DNA from: UBA2970 sp965221075
GTDB lineage: Bacteria; Verrucomicrobiota; Verrucomicrobiia; Limisphaerales; AAA164-E04
Reading direction: 5' to 3'
Length of the DNA: 64,000 nt
NCBI GenBank assembly: GCA_965221075.1
Contig: OZ244865.1
Span: forward strand, 3,038,001 to 3,102,000
Under the pieces are notes generated by a model, which worked only from the letters and a program-made list of their open reading frames with translations, did not search any database and was not told the origin of the DNA. The translations under genes and the position numbers were made by a program. Below, piece after piece: positions 53,552 through 62,477 of the stretch; the first letter of the stretch is position 1, and the number at the start of each line of letters is the position of its first letter.

Positions 53552-54010
53552 CTACTCGTGATCCCGCAGGATCCGCTCCATCTCCGCGGCCGAGGCGGCC
53601 TCGGCCAGCTGTCGGCGCAGCTCGGTCCGGTGCAGGGTCTTGGCGATGTTGGCCAGGGTGTGGAGATGCTTCTGGAACTGGCCCTGGGGCACCAGGAAGA
53701 GGAGCACCAGGCGGACCGGGCGGTCGTCGTGGGCGTCGAAGTCGATGCCGTGGCGCGAGCGCCCGAAGGCGCCCACCACCTCGCCGACCAGATCGGTCGA
53801 GGCGTGGGGGAGGCCCACCCCGTAGCCGATCCCGGTGCTCATGGACCGCTCCCGCTTGCGGACGACCTCCACGATCGCGTCGCGGTCCTCGGACCGCACC
53901 CGCTGGCAGAGCGCCAGGTGGTCGACCAGCTCGTCGATGGCCTCCCAGCGGTCCTGGGCCTTGAGGTCGGAGACGATGAGCTCCTCGGTCAGTATGCTTC
54001 CCAGCAGCAT
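53552..54010 (-). CDS. ptsN: PTS EIIA-Ntr/fructose-type regulatory domain protein
   Basis: This 152-residue protein is a phosphotransferase-system IIA domain of the Ntr/Fru family. The phosphorylatable His is in IGYGVGLPHAST. The LVLLFLVPQG and LHTLANIAKTL stretches are typical. I used the start at ATG 54010 (MLLGSILTEELI), preceded by AGGGGG; an upstream ATG at 54052 would add 14 residues. In many bacteria PtsN modulates nitrogen and potassium responses, and no sugar permease is encoded nearby, which favours a regulatory over a transport role. It is 7 bases from argS. Confidence 0.88.
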   Translation of the reverse strand: MLLGSILTEELIVSDLKAQDRWEAIDELVDHLALCQRVRSEDRDAIVEVVRKRERSMSTGIGYGVGLPHASTDLVGEVVGAFGRSRHGIDFDAHDDRPVRLVLLFLVPQGQFQKHLHTLANIAKTLHRTELRRQLAEAASAAEMERILRDHE

Positions 54011-54098
54011 GGCCCCCTGCCGCTGCCCGTCATCCGGCTGGCGCCGTGGCATCCCCGCCTCGCTCTCTTCTTCCGGTTGCAGTCCCCTGGGCGGACGC

Positions 54099-54983
54099 TC
54101 AGGCCTGCCAGGGAGGAGCCTCGGGCAGCGAGGCGTCGAACTCGGCGGCCAGGGCGTCCTGGTAGGCCCCGGCGTACCCCCCCTCCAGGAACACCTGCAG
54201 GGATTCGTCGTGGAGCCTCCTCCAGGACGCCTCCTCGGCGCCCGGAACCACCGGATAGAAGAGAGCGCCGTTGCTCAGGGCCGCCTTGCGGTCTCCCGGA
54301 GCGTCCCCGATCATCAGCACCTCGATTCCGGAGTACCTTCCGGCCATGGCCGCCTGGAGATGCTCCCGCTTGGTGCCCATCTCCTGCCCCGCGATCGCCT
54401 TGACCCGGCCGTCCAGGCCGTGCTCGCTCCACTCGCGCTGCAGGGCCTCCACCGGGGTCTGGGAGACCACGATGGCGTCGGCGGCACCCGCCAGGCGGTC
54501 GAGCACCTCCCGCACCAGGGGAAAGGGCGGGACTCCATGGACCATGGACTCGATGGCCCGGTTGACGTCGAGGGACCATTCCAGGATCCCCGCCAGGGCC
54601 TTGTTGCCCCCCTCGACCTCGGCCTGGAGGGCCGCGTTGCCCAGCCGGGTCTCGCGGCTGATCCACTCGTCCAGGGCGTCGGTGGAGGGCGCCTCGACGC
54701 CCCGGGCGCGCACCTCGGGGCGCTCGCCCAGCAGGTTGAGGGCGCAGGAGAGGGCCGGAAAGCGGTTGATGCCCCGGGTGCGGGAGTAGAGGTTGACGAA
54801 CTCCCAGCACTCCCGGGCGTACCTGCTGACCGCCTGGAGGCCGAAGTGGCGCACGAACTGGGGCACGAAGCACTCCTTGTGCTTGATCTCCATGCTGTCG
54901 AAGACGCAGCCGTCGGAGTCGATCCCCACCAGGAAGGCGTGCTCCTTGGGCAGCTGGCGCAGGATGTCGATCGTCCCGGTCAT
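54099..54983 (-). CDS. HAD-superfamily hydrolase
   Basis: This 294-residue protein has HAD motif I in VGIDSDGCVFDS, motif II at VVSQTP, and motif IV near MIGDAPGDRKAA with the Lys in GTKREHL. The cap is unusually large (about 50-170), with RGINRFPAL and an N-terminal leader of about 18 residues. I do not recognise a specific subfamily. It lies just downstream of gnd on the same strand, with a 4-base gap, so it is probably co-transcribed; a role with sugar phosphates is possible. Confidence 0.8.
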   Translation of the reverse strand: MTGTIDILRQLPKEHAFLVGIDSDGCVFDSMEIKHKECFVPQFVRHFGLQAVSRYARECWEFVNLYSRTRGINRFPALSCALNLLGERPEVRARGVEAPSTDALDEWISRETRLGNAALQAEVEGGNKALAGILEWSLDVNRAIESMVHGVPPFPLVREVLDRLAGAADAIVVSQTPVEALQREWSEHGLDGRVKAIAGQEMGTKREHLQAAMAGRYSGIEVLMIGDAPGDRKAALSNGALFYPVVPGAEEASWRRLHDESLQVFLEGGYAGAYQDALAAEFDASLPEAPPWQA

Positions 54984-54987
54984 GGAT

Positions 54988-56460
54988 CTAGACGTTGTAG
55001 GTCGAGGAGGAGACCTCGCCCCCGCGGCCGGTCCAGTTGGTGTGGAAGGACTCGCCCCTGGGACGGTCGGTCCTCCGGTAGGTGTGCGCCCCGAAGTAGT
55101 CCCGCTGGGCCTGGAGGAGGTTGGCGGGAAGCCGCTCGGTGCGGAAGCTGTCGTAGAAGCCCAGGGCGGTGGACATGGCGGGCAGGGGGATCCCGCGGGA
55201 AGCCCCCTGGGCCACCACCTCGCGCCAGGCCTCCTGGCACTTGAGGATCTCCGAGGCGAAGTAGGGGTCCATCAGCAGGTGTCCCAGGCCCGGCTTGCGG
55301 TCGTAGGCCTCCTTGATCTTTCCCAGGAAGCGGCTGCGGATGATGCAGCCGCCCCGCCACATCAGGGCGATGGCGCCGTAGTTGAGGTTCCAGCCGTGCT
55401 CCCGGGCCGCCTCCCGCATGAGCATGTAGCCCTGGGCGTAGGAGACGATCTTCGAGGCGTAGAGGGCGAGGCGGATCTTCTCCAGGAACGAGTCCCGGTC
55501 CTCGCCGATGCGGGGATCGGGGCCCTTGAGCTTCCTGGAGGCCGCGACGCGGTCCTCCTTGAAGGCGGAGATGCAGCGGCTGTAGACCGCCTCGGCGATC
55601 AGGGTGATCGGGATCCCCAGGGTGGCCGAGGAGATCACCGTCCACTTCCCGGTCCCCTTCTGCCCGGCCACGTCCAGGATCCTGTCCAGCAGCGGGCTTC
55701 CGTCCTTGTCCCGGTAGGCCAGTATGTCCCGGGTGATCTCGATCAGGAAGGAGTCGAGATCGCCCCGGTTCCACTCCTCGAACACCTGGCTCATGCCGTC
55801 GGCGTCCATCCCCAGTCCCGCCGACATCAGGTGGTAGGCCTCGCAGATGAGCTGCATGTCGCCGTACTCGATGCCGTTGTGGACCATCTTGACGTAGTGG
55901 CCGGCGCCGCCCTCCCCCACCCAGTCGCAGCAGGGGGAGCCGTCCTCGACCTTGGCGGCGATGGACTGGAATATGTCCTTCACATGGGGCCAGGCCTCGG
56001 GCGCCCCCCCCGGCATGATCGAGGGCCCGTGGCGGGCTCCCTCCTCCCCTCCCGAGACTCCGGTGCCGACGAAGTGCAGCCCCTTTCCGGCCAGGTGTTC
56101 CGCCCGCCGGTTGGTGTCCTCGAAGTTGGAGTTGCCTCCGTCGATGACGATGTCCCCCTGCTCCAGATGGGGAACGAGCTGTTCGATGAAGGCGTCGACC
56201 GGCTCGCCCGCCTTGACCAGAAGCATCACCCGGCGGGGAGGCTTGAGCATGGAGACCAGCTCGGGGATGCTCCTGGCCCCCTGTATCCGCTTGCCCTGCT
56301 CCCGGTGCTCGGCCACGAACTTCTCCATGGTCTCGGCGGTGCGGTTGTAGACGGCCACGCCGTAGCCGTGGTCCTCCATGTTGAGGACCAGGTTCTGTCC
56401 CATCACCGCCAGCCCGATCAGGGCTATGTCCATCTCGCCCTTGCCTGGATCCGTCGCCAT
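54988..56460 (-). CDS. gnd: 6-phosphogluconate dehydrogenase, decarboxylating
   Basis: This 490-residue enzyme performs the oxidative-pentose-phosphate step from 6-phosphogluconate to ribulose-5-phosphate with NADP+ or NAD+. The nucleotide-binding motif is ALIGLAVMGQNLVLN, the catalytic segment is GTGVSGGEEGARHGPSIMPGG, and KMVHNGIEYGDMQLICEAY carries the conserved Lys. The C-terminal HTNW tail (FHTNWTGRGG) is the family end. Start ATG 56460. Upstream the base composition and gene content change; the gene marks the last ordinary housekeeping gene before the island. Confidence 0.95.
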   Translation of the reverse strand: MATDPGKGEMDIALIGLAVMGQNLVLNMEDHGYGVAVYNRTAETMEKFVAEHREQGKRIQGARSIPELVSMLKPPRRVMLLVKAGEPVDAFIEQLVPHLEQGDIVIDGGNSNFEDTNRRAEHLAGKGLHFVGTGVSGGEEGARHGPSIMPGGAPEAWPHVKDIFQSIAAKVEDGSPCCDWVGEGGAGHYVKMVHNGIEYGDMQLICEAYHLMSAGLGMDADGMSQVFEEWNRGDLDSFLIEITRDILAYRDKDGSPLLDRILDVAGQKGTGKWTVISSATLGIPITLIAEAVYSRCISAFKEDRVAASRKLKGPDPRIGEDRDSFLEKIRLALYASKIVSYAQGYMLMREAAREHGWNLNYGAIALMWRGGCIIRSRFLGKIKEAYDRKPGLGHLLMDPYFASEILKCQEAWREVVAQGASRGIPLPAMSTALGFYDSFRTERLPANLLQAQRDYFGAHTYRRTDRPRGESFHTNWTGRGGEVSSSTYNV

Positions 56461-57362
56461 ATAGTCAAGTGGTCCGGCGGGCCCGGTCCCTCGTCCGAGG
56501 CTCCCGCCGGGGGCGGCAATCTATCCCTGATCCCCCGCCCTGCGCAACTCCAACGGCTCTGGACGCGTTCCAGGGCCTTCCGGACCGGGCCGGTAGGGAA
56601 ATGCGGCAGGCAGGGCCTCCTCGCCTGCCAGGACTCCAGACAGCTACCGAGGCCGCCGGGCATCCGCTCGACGGGCGGATCGCTCTTCGGAATAACTTGA
56701 ATCGCTTCGCCGCCGTTGCTGCCATCGCCGATGATCCGGGCGCTTCTTCCGGATTGCTCCTTGCGTATTCCGGACTCGGACAGGCGCCTGCGGGACTGCC
56801 GGGCACAGACTGCTGCCACCGGCCGAGTAGCCGGCTGAGGGAAAAGGAATGCGCTGCTATAGCCATGCGGGGATCCCGGTATCCATTTGGATGGCTGAAG
56901 ATCCCCCGGATGGGACCGGCCTTATCGGGAAATGTTCGCGACAAATCCCCAGCTCTCCGGTCTGCAGCGACAGTTTCAGAGGGGCCATAGGGCCATCCTG
57001 CACGGCGGCTTGATCACGCGTTCTTCCTTCGCAGGTTCGCCGAAAGCAACCAAGAGAACCCTTATCAGACCGAGCACAGGGCGGTGTGGAAGCCGACCTG
57101 CGAGATGCTCCGGCTGGAGGAATCCGTTCTCGATGCAATGCTGTGCAACGGGACAATCATCAAGGTGATCCGAGGCAACAAAGCTGCAATTGGAACGGTT
57201 TGCAGGCGCCTGTTCACGAGACGGCGCTTGGCTCCAGAGTGTCGAAGCAATGGCCATAGCTCCATCGTTCACGGATACCGATCCGGCCTGTTCTGGCTGT
57301 GGACGGCTGCCGCACCAAGGCCGAGGTCTCGCCAGTTGCAGCCGATGTCCGCAGCAGCTATT
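56461..57362. other. Non-coding or decayed region at the left end of the putative island
   Basis: About 900 bases between gnd and the Phd-type gene hold no recognised protein. Open frames exist on both strands but carry no family motifs. Composition becomes mixed, with A/T-rich patches from about 56,650. Somewhere in this stretch the island would start; no attachment-site repeat was detected by eye. Confidence 0.4.
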
Positions 57363-57623
57363 ATGGCCCTAATGAGGCAGATAGCCGCCAGGGAAGCCAA
57401 GAATCGCTTCGGGCATTTTCTCGATGCCGCGCTGAGTTCGCCCGTGCAAGTCACCAAGAAGGGGCGGGCGGTCGGAGTGATGATGTCGATGAAACAGTAT
57501 GAGCGGCTCCGAGGCGCCGCTTGGGAACGCCTGGCGACGACGATGAATGACATGAGCGAAGAGGCTTCCGCCAGAGGCCTGACCGAGGCCGGACTCGACG
57601 CGCTGCTGGCGGAAGAAGGCTGA
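57363..57623 (+). CDS. Phd/YefM-family antitoxin
   Basis: This 86-residue protein is a type II antitoxin of the Phd/YefM family: the N-terminal RQIAAREAKNRFGHFLDAALSSPVQVTKKGRAVGVMMSMKQYERL matches its DNA-binding domain, and the C-terminal tail is acidic (SEEASARGLTEAGLDALLAEEG), expected to wrap the toxin. The start is ATG 57363 or 57372 (MALMRQ or MRQ). Its stop is immediately followed by the PIN-domain toxin relic. As an antitoxin it would repress its own promoter and neutralise the toxin, which no longer reads through. Confidence 0.85.
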   Translation: MALMRQIAAREAKNRFGHFLDAALSSPVQVTKKGRAVGVMMSMKQYERLRGAAWERLATTMNDMSEEASARGLTEAGLDALLAEEG

Positions 57624-58036
57624 CCGCCTCGTTGCCGACACCAATGTCCTGATCAGCGCAGCCTTGCGCCGGGACGGAGACCCACGCGCGTTTCTTCGAC
57701 GCAGTACAGTCGGCCAACGGCGTGCTACTGTCCTTGGAAGAGACCTTCGCCGAACTGCAAAGCCGGCTACAGCGCCGAAAGTTCGATCGGTGTGTCAGCT
57801 GGAAAGCGAGAGCGATCTATCTGGCTCGGCATTAAGCAGTCTCCGAATGGGTCTCGATCGCTGGCGCAAAGCTCGGGTGCCGCGATCCGGATGACGACAA
57901 GATCCTCGAGACAGCGATGATTGGAGCGGCCGATTGCCTGGCGACGGGGGACCGTGATTGCCTGGCCATGTCTCCGTTCCGCAACGTTTCCGTTCCGACA
58001 CCGCGGGATCTGCTCACCCTCCTGGCAAAGCGATAA
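57622..58036 (+). pseudogene. Frameshifted PIN-domain toxin
   Basis: This is a VapC-type ribonuclease gene broken into frames. Frame 1 reads ADTNVLISAALRRDGDPRA; a different frame continues RFFDAVQSANGVLLSLEETFAELQSRLQRRKFDR and stops near 57835; another resumes with CRDPDDDKILETAMIGAADCLATGDRDCLAM and ends LLTLLAKR at TAA 58034-58036. The PIN acidic residues (DTN, EET, DPDDDK, TGDRD) remain, but they cannot be in one polypeptide. No good start codon is seen after the antitoxin stop. It is a decayed partner of the preceding Phd gene. Confidence 0.8.
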
Positions 58037-58059
58037 CCGCATTCCAGAACTGGCGTGTA

Positions 58060-58250
58060 TCCTTGCTTTCCATCGTTCGGCAACATTCAGATCCCGATCG
58101 ATGCTATCTCCGATGCGGGCGGAATAGGCCTTCACGGTGTCACAAGCGAGGTCGTATCGGGCGGTGGTCTTGACCTGAATGTGCCCGAGCAGCTAGGCCA
58201 TCATCGGCAGGCCCTCGCCGATCGCAAGCGCATGTATGCGAATCCTGGCT
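58060..58250 (-). pseudogene. C-terminal remnant of a tyrosine recombinase (integrase)
   Basis: On the minus strand the sequence encodes IHALAIGEGLPMM, then a TAG stop, then LLGHIQVKTTARY and, further, VKAYSARIGDSIDRDLN. This matches the catalytic end of phage-type integrases: a His region, then L-G-H-x-Q-x-x-T-T-x-R-Y, with the nucleophile Tyr. The stop inside the motif and the lack of upstream Arg/His boxes show it is dead. It lies between the broken TA system and the AlbA_2 gene and supports an island origin. Confidence 0.65.
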
Positions 58251-58276
58251 ACGGGATTTGGAACAGCGATCCTCTT

Positions 58277-60043
58277 TTATTTCAAGCTCTCCCGGCAAGA
58301 AACCGATTCGGGGTTCTCATACTCCAGTAAGGCCGACTTGCCAATCATCTCTATGAACCGGACGATCCGTTCGAATCCGTTGACATCGGTGAGACGCAGG
58401 GATTGTTTCAGCTTGAAGTGAACCGGGTGCGGCTTGCCACTGTCAATGGCGATATTCGTTGCATATAGATGCATGCGGTCCAGTTTGTCCAGGATGGGGC
58501 TGAGCCGTCCAGTCAAGCCTGGCAAATTGCCAGTTTGTCCGGTGAATATGGCCGAACCGCCGGATGGCAGCGATTCGAGCTCCACAGCAAGCGGCTGTGG
58601 TGGTCGCCAGTTGTACGCTACCCACCCACGATAGCATGGAGCCGCGCAGAATGCGGTGACGGGCAGTTCCGAGTGGAACGCAAACTTGGCCCGCCCCGAC
58701 TCATCGGTCGCCTCCTTCATCCAGGTCTTGTTTGGATAGAGAGCAACAACCTGCGCTCCTGCAATTGGTTGTCCTCCTGAAGTTACCGAGACTACGCCTT
58801 CGATCCCCGCTAACGGTGGCCGGGCAGAGGGCAGAGTCAACCGCAGTTCCGCACAGTCAAGCAGATCGTACTGGGGGTCACGCCCGGTCAGATCTCGAGT
58901 CTTCTCATAGATGATCGGAACACCTTCGCCACGCGCCTCCAGGAAATAGTGACGGTCTCCCGAGCCCGCGATATCGCCAATCTCAAGCTTGTGAAGGGCG
59001 GACGCGAGAGTCTCGTTTCGGGTTACCTGACGCTGGGGCATGGCCTGGATGGACAGTGTGTTGGGCAAAGCACCCGGTGAATAAAGCTCAAGTCGGTCAT
59101 CGAAGATGAATAGACGAATCTTCGCGTTCGCCATCGCGTAGTCGCGGTGTACAACTGCATTCACGATTGCCTCAAATGCGGCGCGGAGACTGAACTGCGG
59201 CATTTCCACCCGGCCAGGTTCCTTGCGCGCCGATACCTGGGAGTTTAGCATAACGAAATTGACAGCATCTCGGATCTGCCGGTCCAGAGGACCGAAGATC
59301 GTCTTCGAATCATGCTGGTCGGCCTGGCCTAGCAAGGTGCCGCGGTAGCGAACTGCTTCGATGACCGCACCACGAATATGCGCTTCAGGGCGTTTGGTGC
59401 ACAGAAGCGCACCGGTAATAGTTGCGCGCGGCACGCCGACGACATCGTCCCGCACCAGTCCCAGCTTCTGCAGTTGGACCGTGACAGGCTCGGTTGTTCT
59501 CGAGCTCAGGAAGCGATCTACCAGTTCTGTATCGAATGAGTTCGGACCTGTGTTCGGAATGATATCCTCGTCGGGACCGAGCAATCCGGAACGAACTCGT
59601 CGCTGGAACAAGCGTCGCAACGCTTCAGGCGACAGTTCACGACAAGAACTGCCTTGCCGCGACAGATATCCGCCGGGACTGCGATGAACCAGTGCGCTTT
59701 GCTCTACTTCAACAACCAATACGTACAAATCGTCCGGCAGCGCCAGTCGTTGGGTCACGAAGGGCAACGATGGTTTGATGCTATCCGTACAAATCTCGTG
59801 GACGTATGCTTCCAGCGAGTCCATTTCCTGCCGGTTCATCGGCTTTACTTCACCGGAATCCGCTACGCAAAAGAACAGCGTACCACCGATGGAGTTGCCA
59901 AACGCGGCCATCTCGTCGGCGATCGTCTCGCGGCGATTCTGACTGACGTGGCTACCGGCGAATGTAATTACCTTGAACACGACTGTTATTTGCGTAGATA
60001 TTCCGGTGAATCGGGAGATCTTTTTTCGGCTGTCCCCCAGCAT
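58277..60043 (-). CDS. AlbA_2/GHKL-type ATP-binding protein with a C-terminal Ig-like domain
   Basis: This 588-residue protein resembles the Schlafen AlbA_2-type proteins (COG2865): an N-terminal segment with TFAGSHVSQNRRETIADEMAAFGNSIGGTLFF, then a GHKL ATPase-like part (AFEAIVNAVVHRDYAMANAKIRLFIFDDRLELYSPG), and a C-terminal domain (about 440-505) resembling a carboxypeptidase-regulatory or Ig-like fold (IEGVVSVTSGGQPIAGAQVVALYP). Such proteins are common on islands and some are linked to defence or transcription control. The N-terminus before FAGSHV is atypical, so a small frameshift there is possible. Composition is moderately AT-richer than neighbours. Confidence 0.75.
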   Translation of the reverse strand: MLGDSRKKISRFTGISTQITVVFKVITFAGSHVSQNRRETIADEMAAFGNSIGGTLFFCVADSGEVKPMNRQEMDSLEAYVHEICTDSIKPSLPFVTQRLALPDDLYVLVVEVEQSALVHRSPGGYLSRQGSSCRELSPEALRRLFQRRVRSGLLGPDEDIIPNTGPNSFDTELVDRFLSSRTTEPVTVQLQKLGLVRDDVVGVPRATITGALLCTKRPEAHIRGAVIEAVRYRGTLLGQADQHDSKTIFGPLDRQIRDAVNFVMLNSQVSARKEPGRVEMPQFSLRAAFEAIVNAVVHRDYAMANAKIRLFIFDDRLELYSPGALPNTLSIQAMPQRQVTRNETLASALHKLEIGDIAGSGDRHYFLEARGEGVPIIYEKTRDLTGRDPQYDLLDCAELRLTLPSARPPLAGIEGVVSVTSGGQPIAGAQVVALYPNKTWMKEATDESGRAKFAFHSELPVTAFCAAPCYRGWVAYNWRPPQPLAVELESLPSGGSAIFTGQTGNLPGLTGRLSPILDKLDRMHLYATNIAIDSGKPHPVHFKLKQSLRLTDVNGFERIVRFIEMIGKSALLEYENPESVSCRESLK

Positions 60044-60516
60044 GCGACACCATCTTCGTCTCCACCTCGGGAACCTCCTTCCGCATCCCCTAACGGTTTG
60101 GAGCTGGAACCTGAAGCGGATCCTCTGCGTCTTCGATGGCGACCAGTGCGAAAACTGCTACGTCTTCCGCTTCATGCAGGGACAATCCGGCCGTCCGACG
60201 CCCGAGGCCTGTGTCGGGCCTATGACTGGAATGACGTACCCGGAAAGTAGAGCTGCTCCATCGGCTGCCGCTCAAACCAGCGGGATCAGGCAGCTTCTCC
60301 CTTCCAGGAAGTCTTCTCCTCAGGCAGCAAGCGCCTATCGCCTCCTGCAAGGCCAATGGCCCCCCCTCGATTGGATGTCAGCCCGGAGCAATCTGGGAAA
60401 AACTGTCAGGATAATCGCCGCAAATAACAACGACCCGGCCATCCTCGCCGAGCTTCAATTGCTCTAGCACTCTCTCGCTATTCCAGATCACGTCGCCGCC
60501 TCAACGCTTTGTTTTC
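60044..60516. other. Intergenic island region, no gene recognised
   Basis: About 470 bases between the AlbA_2 gene and the transposase relic hold no recognised gene. Minus-strand open frames upstream of the AlbA_2 start carry no family features. Composition is close to 55-60 percent GC at the left and falls to the right. Confidence 0.35.
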
Positions 60517-61796
60517 TCATTGGCACGATAGCGATTGGCATTGAATTCGGTCGTGAATTGTATTTATAGACAATCGTGCGTACATTTCTTGGGTCCAGTC
60601 ACCGTACAAAACATTCCGATGCAGCGACAGCGCGGCCATCTCCGTCTTCGTGAAATACTCTCCGGTTGAGTGCTTTCTCCTGTCAAGCATTGCCTTGACC
60701 CAAAGACCGGAGCTGGATCGTGTGTTTCCAAACAGGTCGACAATGGTCTCGAATGTCCGTAGCGGTTTGCCCTGCCAATTCTGTGTGATGTGGCATAAGA
60801 GCCGATGCTCAATCTTGTTCCACATGCTGGTGCCTGGTGGGAAGTGGCTGACATGGATGAGCAGCCTTGTTTCGTCAGCAAACTGCTGCAGGTGATGCTT
60901 CCACGCTGGTGAGAAGAATCAGTTGCTACCGCCCGCATCGGCTGTGATGAACAATTCAGACGGCCCATAATAGCGATTCTTGCCCAACTGTCTCCACCAG
61001 CGCCGTAGAGATGCTATGGCTAAAACAGGCGTGTCATGGTCTCGCCCGACATTCATAAACGTTTCGTTGCTTCCCATGTCATAGATGCTGTTGGGAATCG
61101 CCTTTCCCTTCGCGTCCATCAGAATCACCTGAACCAGCGATAGCTCAGGGCACCCCTTCGGCTGCAACTCGCGCCCACCATGGCTGCTGCACCCCACAAA
61201 CTCCATCTTTTTCGTGTCTACCGAGATCACCGGCTAACCACATTGCTGATAATCATCCATAGCGTTCAAGTGATCGAACTGCTCGTGCAGACCTGATGCA
61301 CGACCATTACCCGGCTCTTTCGTTCCGATTGAAGACTGTAGCCAAGTTCACGAAACAAATGCCCCACAGTCGTTTCGCCTACCTTCCACCCCACCTGCGT
61401 AAGCGCATCGGCAAGCTCAATCCGGAATTAGCATGTCCATTTCAATGGCGGTTGTGAATCACCTCGTGTCAACGGGTGGACTAGCTTCTCCAGTGCCTCC
61501 TTGATGCCCGGTTGCGATTTCTCGATGTCTGGTCGCCCAGCTCCCAAACTACGCATCCCATCTCGCTCATGGTCGCCCAATTCAACTACCGCCACCCTGC
61601 CCGCATGGCCGGAGGCGACAATCCGGTAGCATCCGATACCAGCGAGGCTTCTCCCATACCCGATAGCAATCGATTCTGTAACTTTCCAGATACGACACCC
61701 GCTCTCGTCGAGAATCCACACGACCGCTGCGTACTTCCTAACGATTGTCGCTTCTAGTTCAACATTGCACCTCACATAGCAGATGTTGCACACCAT
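60517..61796 (-). pseudogene. Decayed ISAzo13-family transposase
   Basis: On the minus strand fragments line up with the ISAzo13 transposase. The N-terminal part reads LGAGRPDIEKSQPGIKEALEKLV...PLKWTC; a second gives GWKVGETTVGHLFRELGYSLQS; a third VISVDTKKMEFVG...FITADAGGSN; and a fourth HVSHFPPGTSMWNKIEHRLLCHITQNW. Between them stop codons and frameshifts occur (near 61428-61230 and at about 60916). DDE residues in SVDTKK and FITADAGGSN are identifiable but split over frames. No terminal inverted repeats were verified. Confidence 0.75.
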
Positions 61797-62477
61797 TTCC
61801 TAGCTAAAAAAACCATATTCCAATTGCCAAGAATTATGAAGCAGGACCAATTGGCGTTGTGCTTGCAGAATTCGGTAATTTCCGCTTCGTCCGGCAGGCT
61901 GATTAAATCGGCGAACAGGTCAGGAGCCTCATACCCGGCCTGTTCAGGAGGCCAACAAGATTTAGAGCTATGCAGTATTGTATTGAGTGAATCTCACAGT
62001 TTAATATTCCGTGAAACTCATTCCGGTGTAGCGACAATCTTTCAAGATGGACAATCTATGACCTAATATCTCCTTACCTCGCTAGACAAGCTGAGGATCA
62101 AGGTCTCAGGTACTCCGCTCATACACTAATTGTACCTTCGCCTTCTCTCATTCAACATGACAGCGTAAAACTTTGCTGACGGAATCATTTCGTCAAGACG
62201 GCCTGCCAGGCATGATCGTTCCGACCGAGACAGGCTTCTTCTTCATTCAACAAGCCATGATTCAGAACCCTTGTTGAAACACCTCGACATTCAGTCGATA
62301 TAGAAAACGAATACTCTGCTCTGGCCATTCATTATCGCATTCAGTCAATTCGAAGCCTTCCTCGTTTCCATGCCCGACATGACAATGATTCGCCATAAGA
62401 ATTATCTGATCCAGGAAAGTAGGCACAGTTCTACTTGAATTGCTTTCTGTTTATTATTGATCGAAGCCCGCTGTCAG
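61797..62477. other. AT-rich intergenic island region
   Basis: About 680 bases hold no intact gene. At 62173-62274 (+) a short frame reads LPGMIVPTETGFFFIQ, which resembles the VxVPTGIATDxTTKxFF segment of Eco57I-type DNA methyltransferases; it stops after about 33 codons, so at most a fragment. No other signal is seen. Confidence 0.35.

Noticed and set aside
56469..57362. Plus-strand frame continuous with the Phd-type antitoxin N-terminus
   Set aside because: The upstream part (from 57084) shows no family match, while MALMRQIAAREAKNRF is the usual start of Phd proteins.
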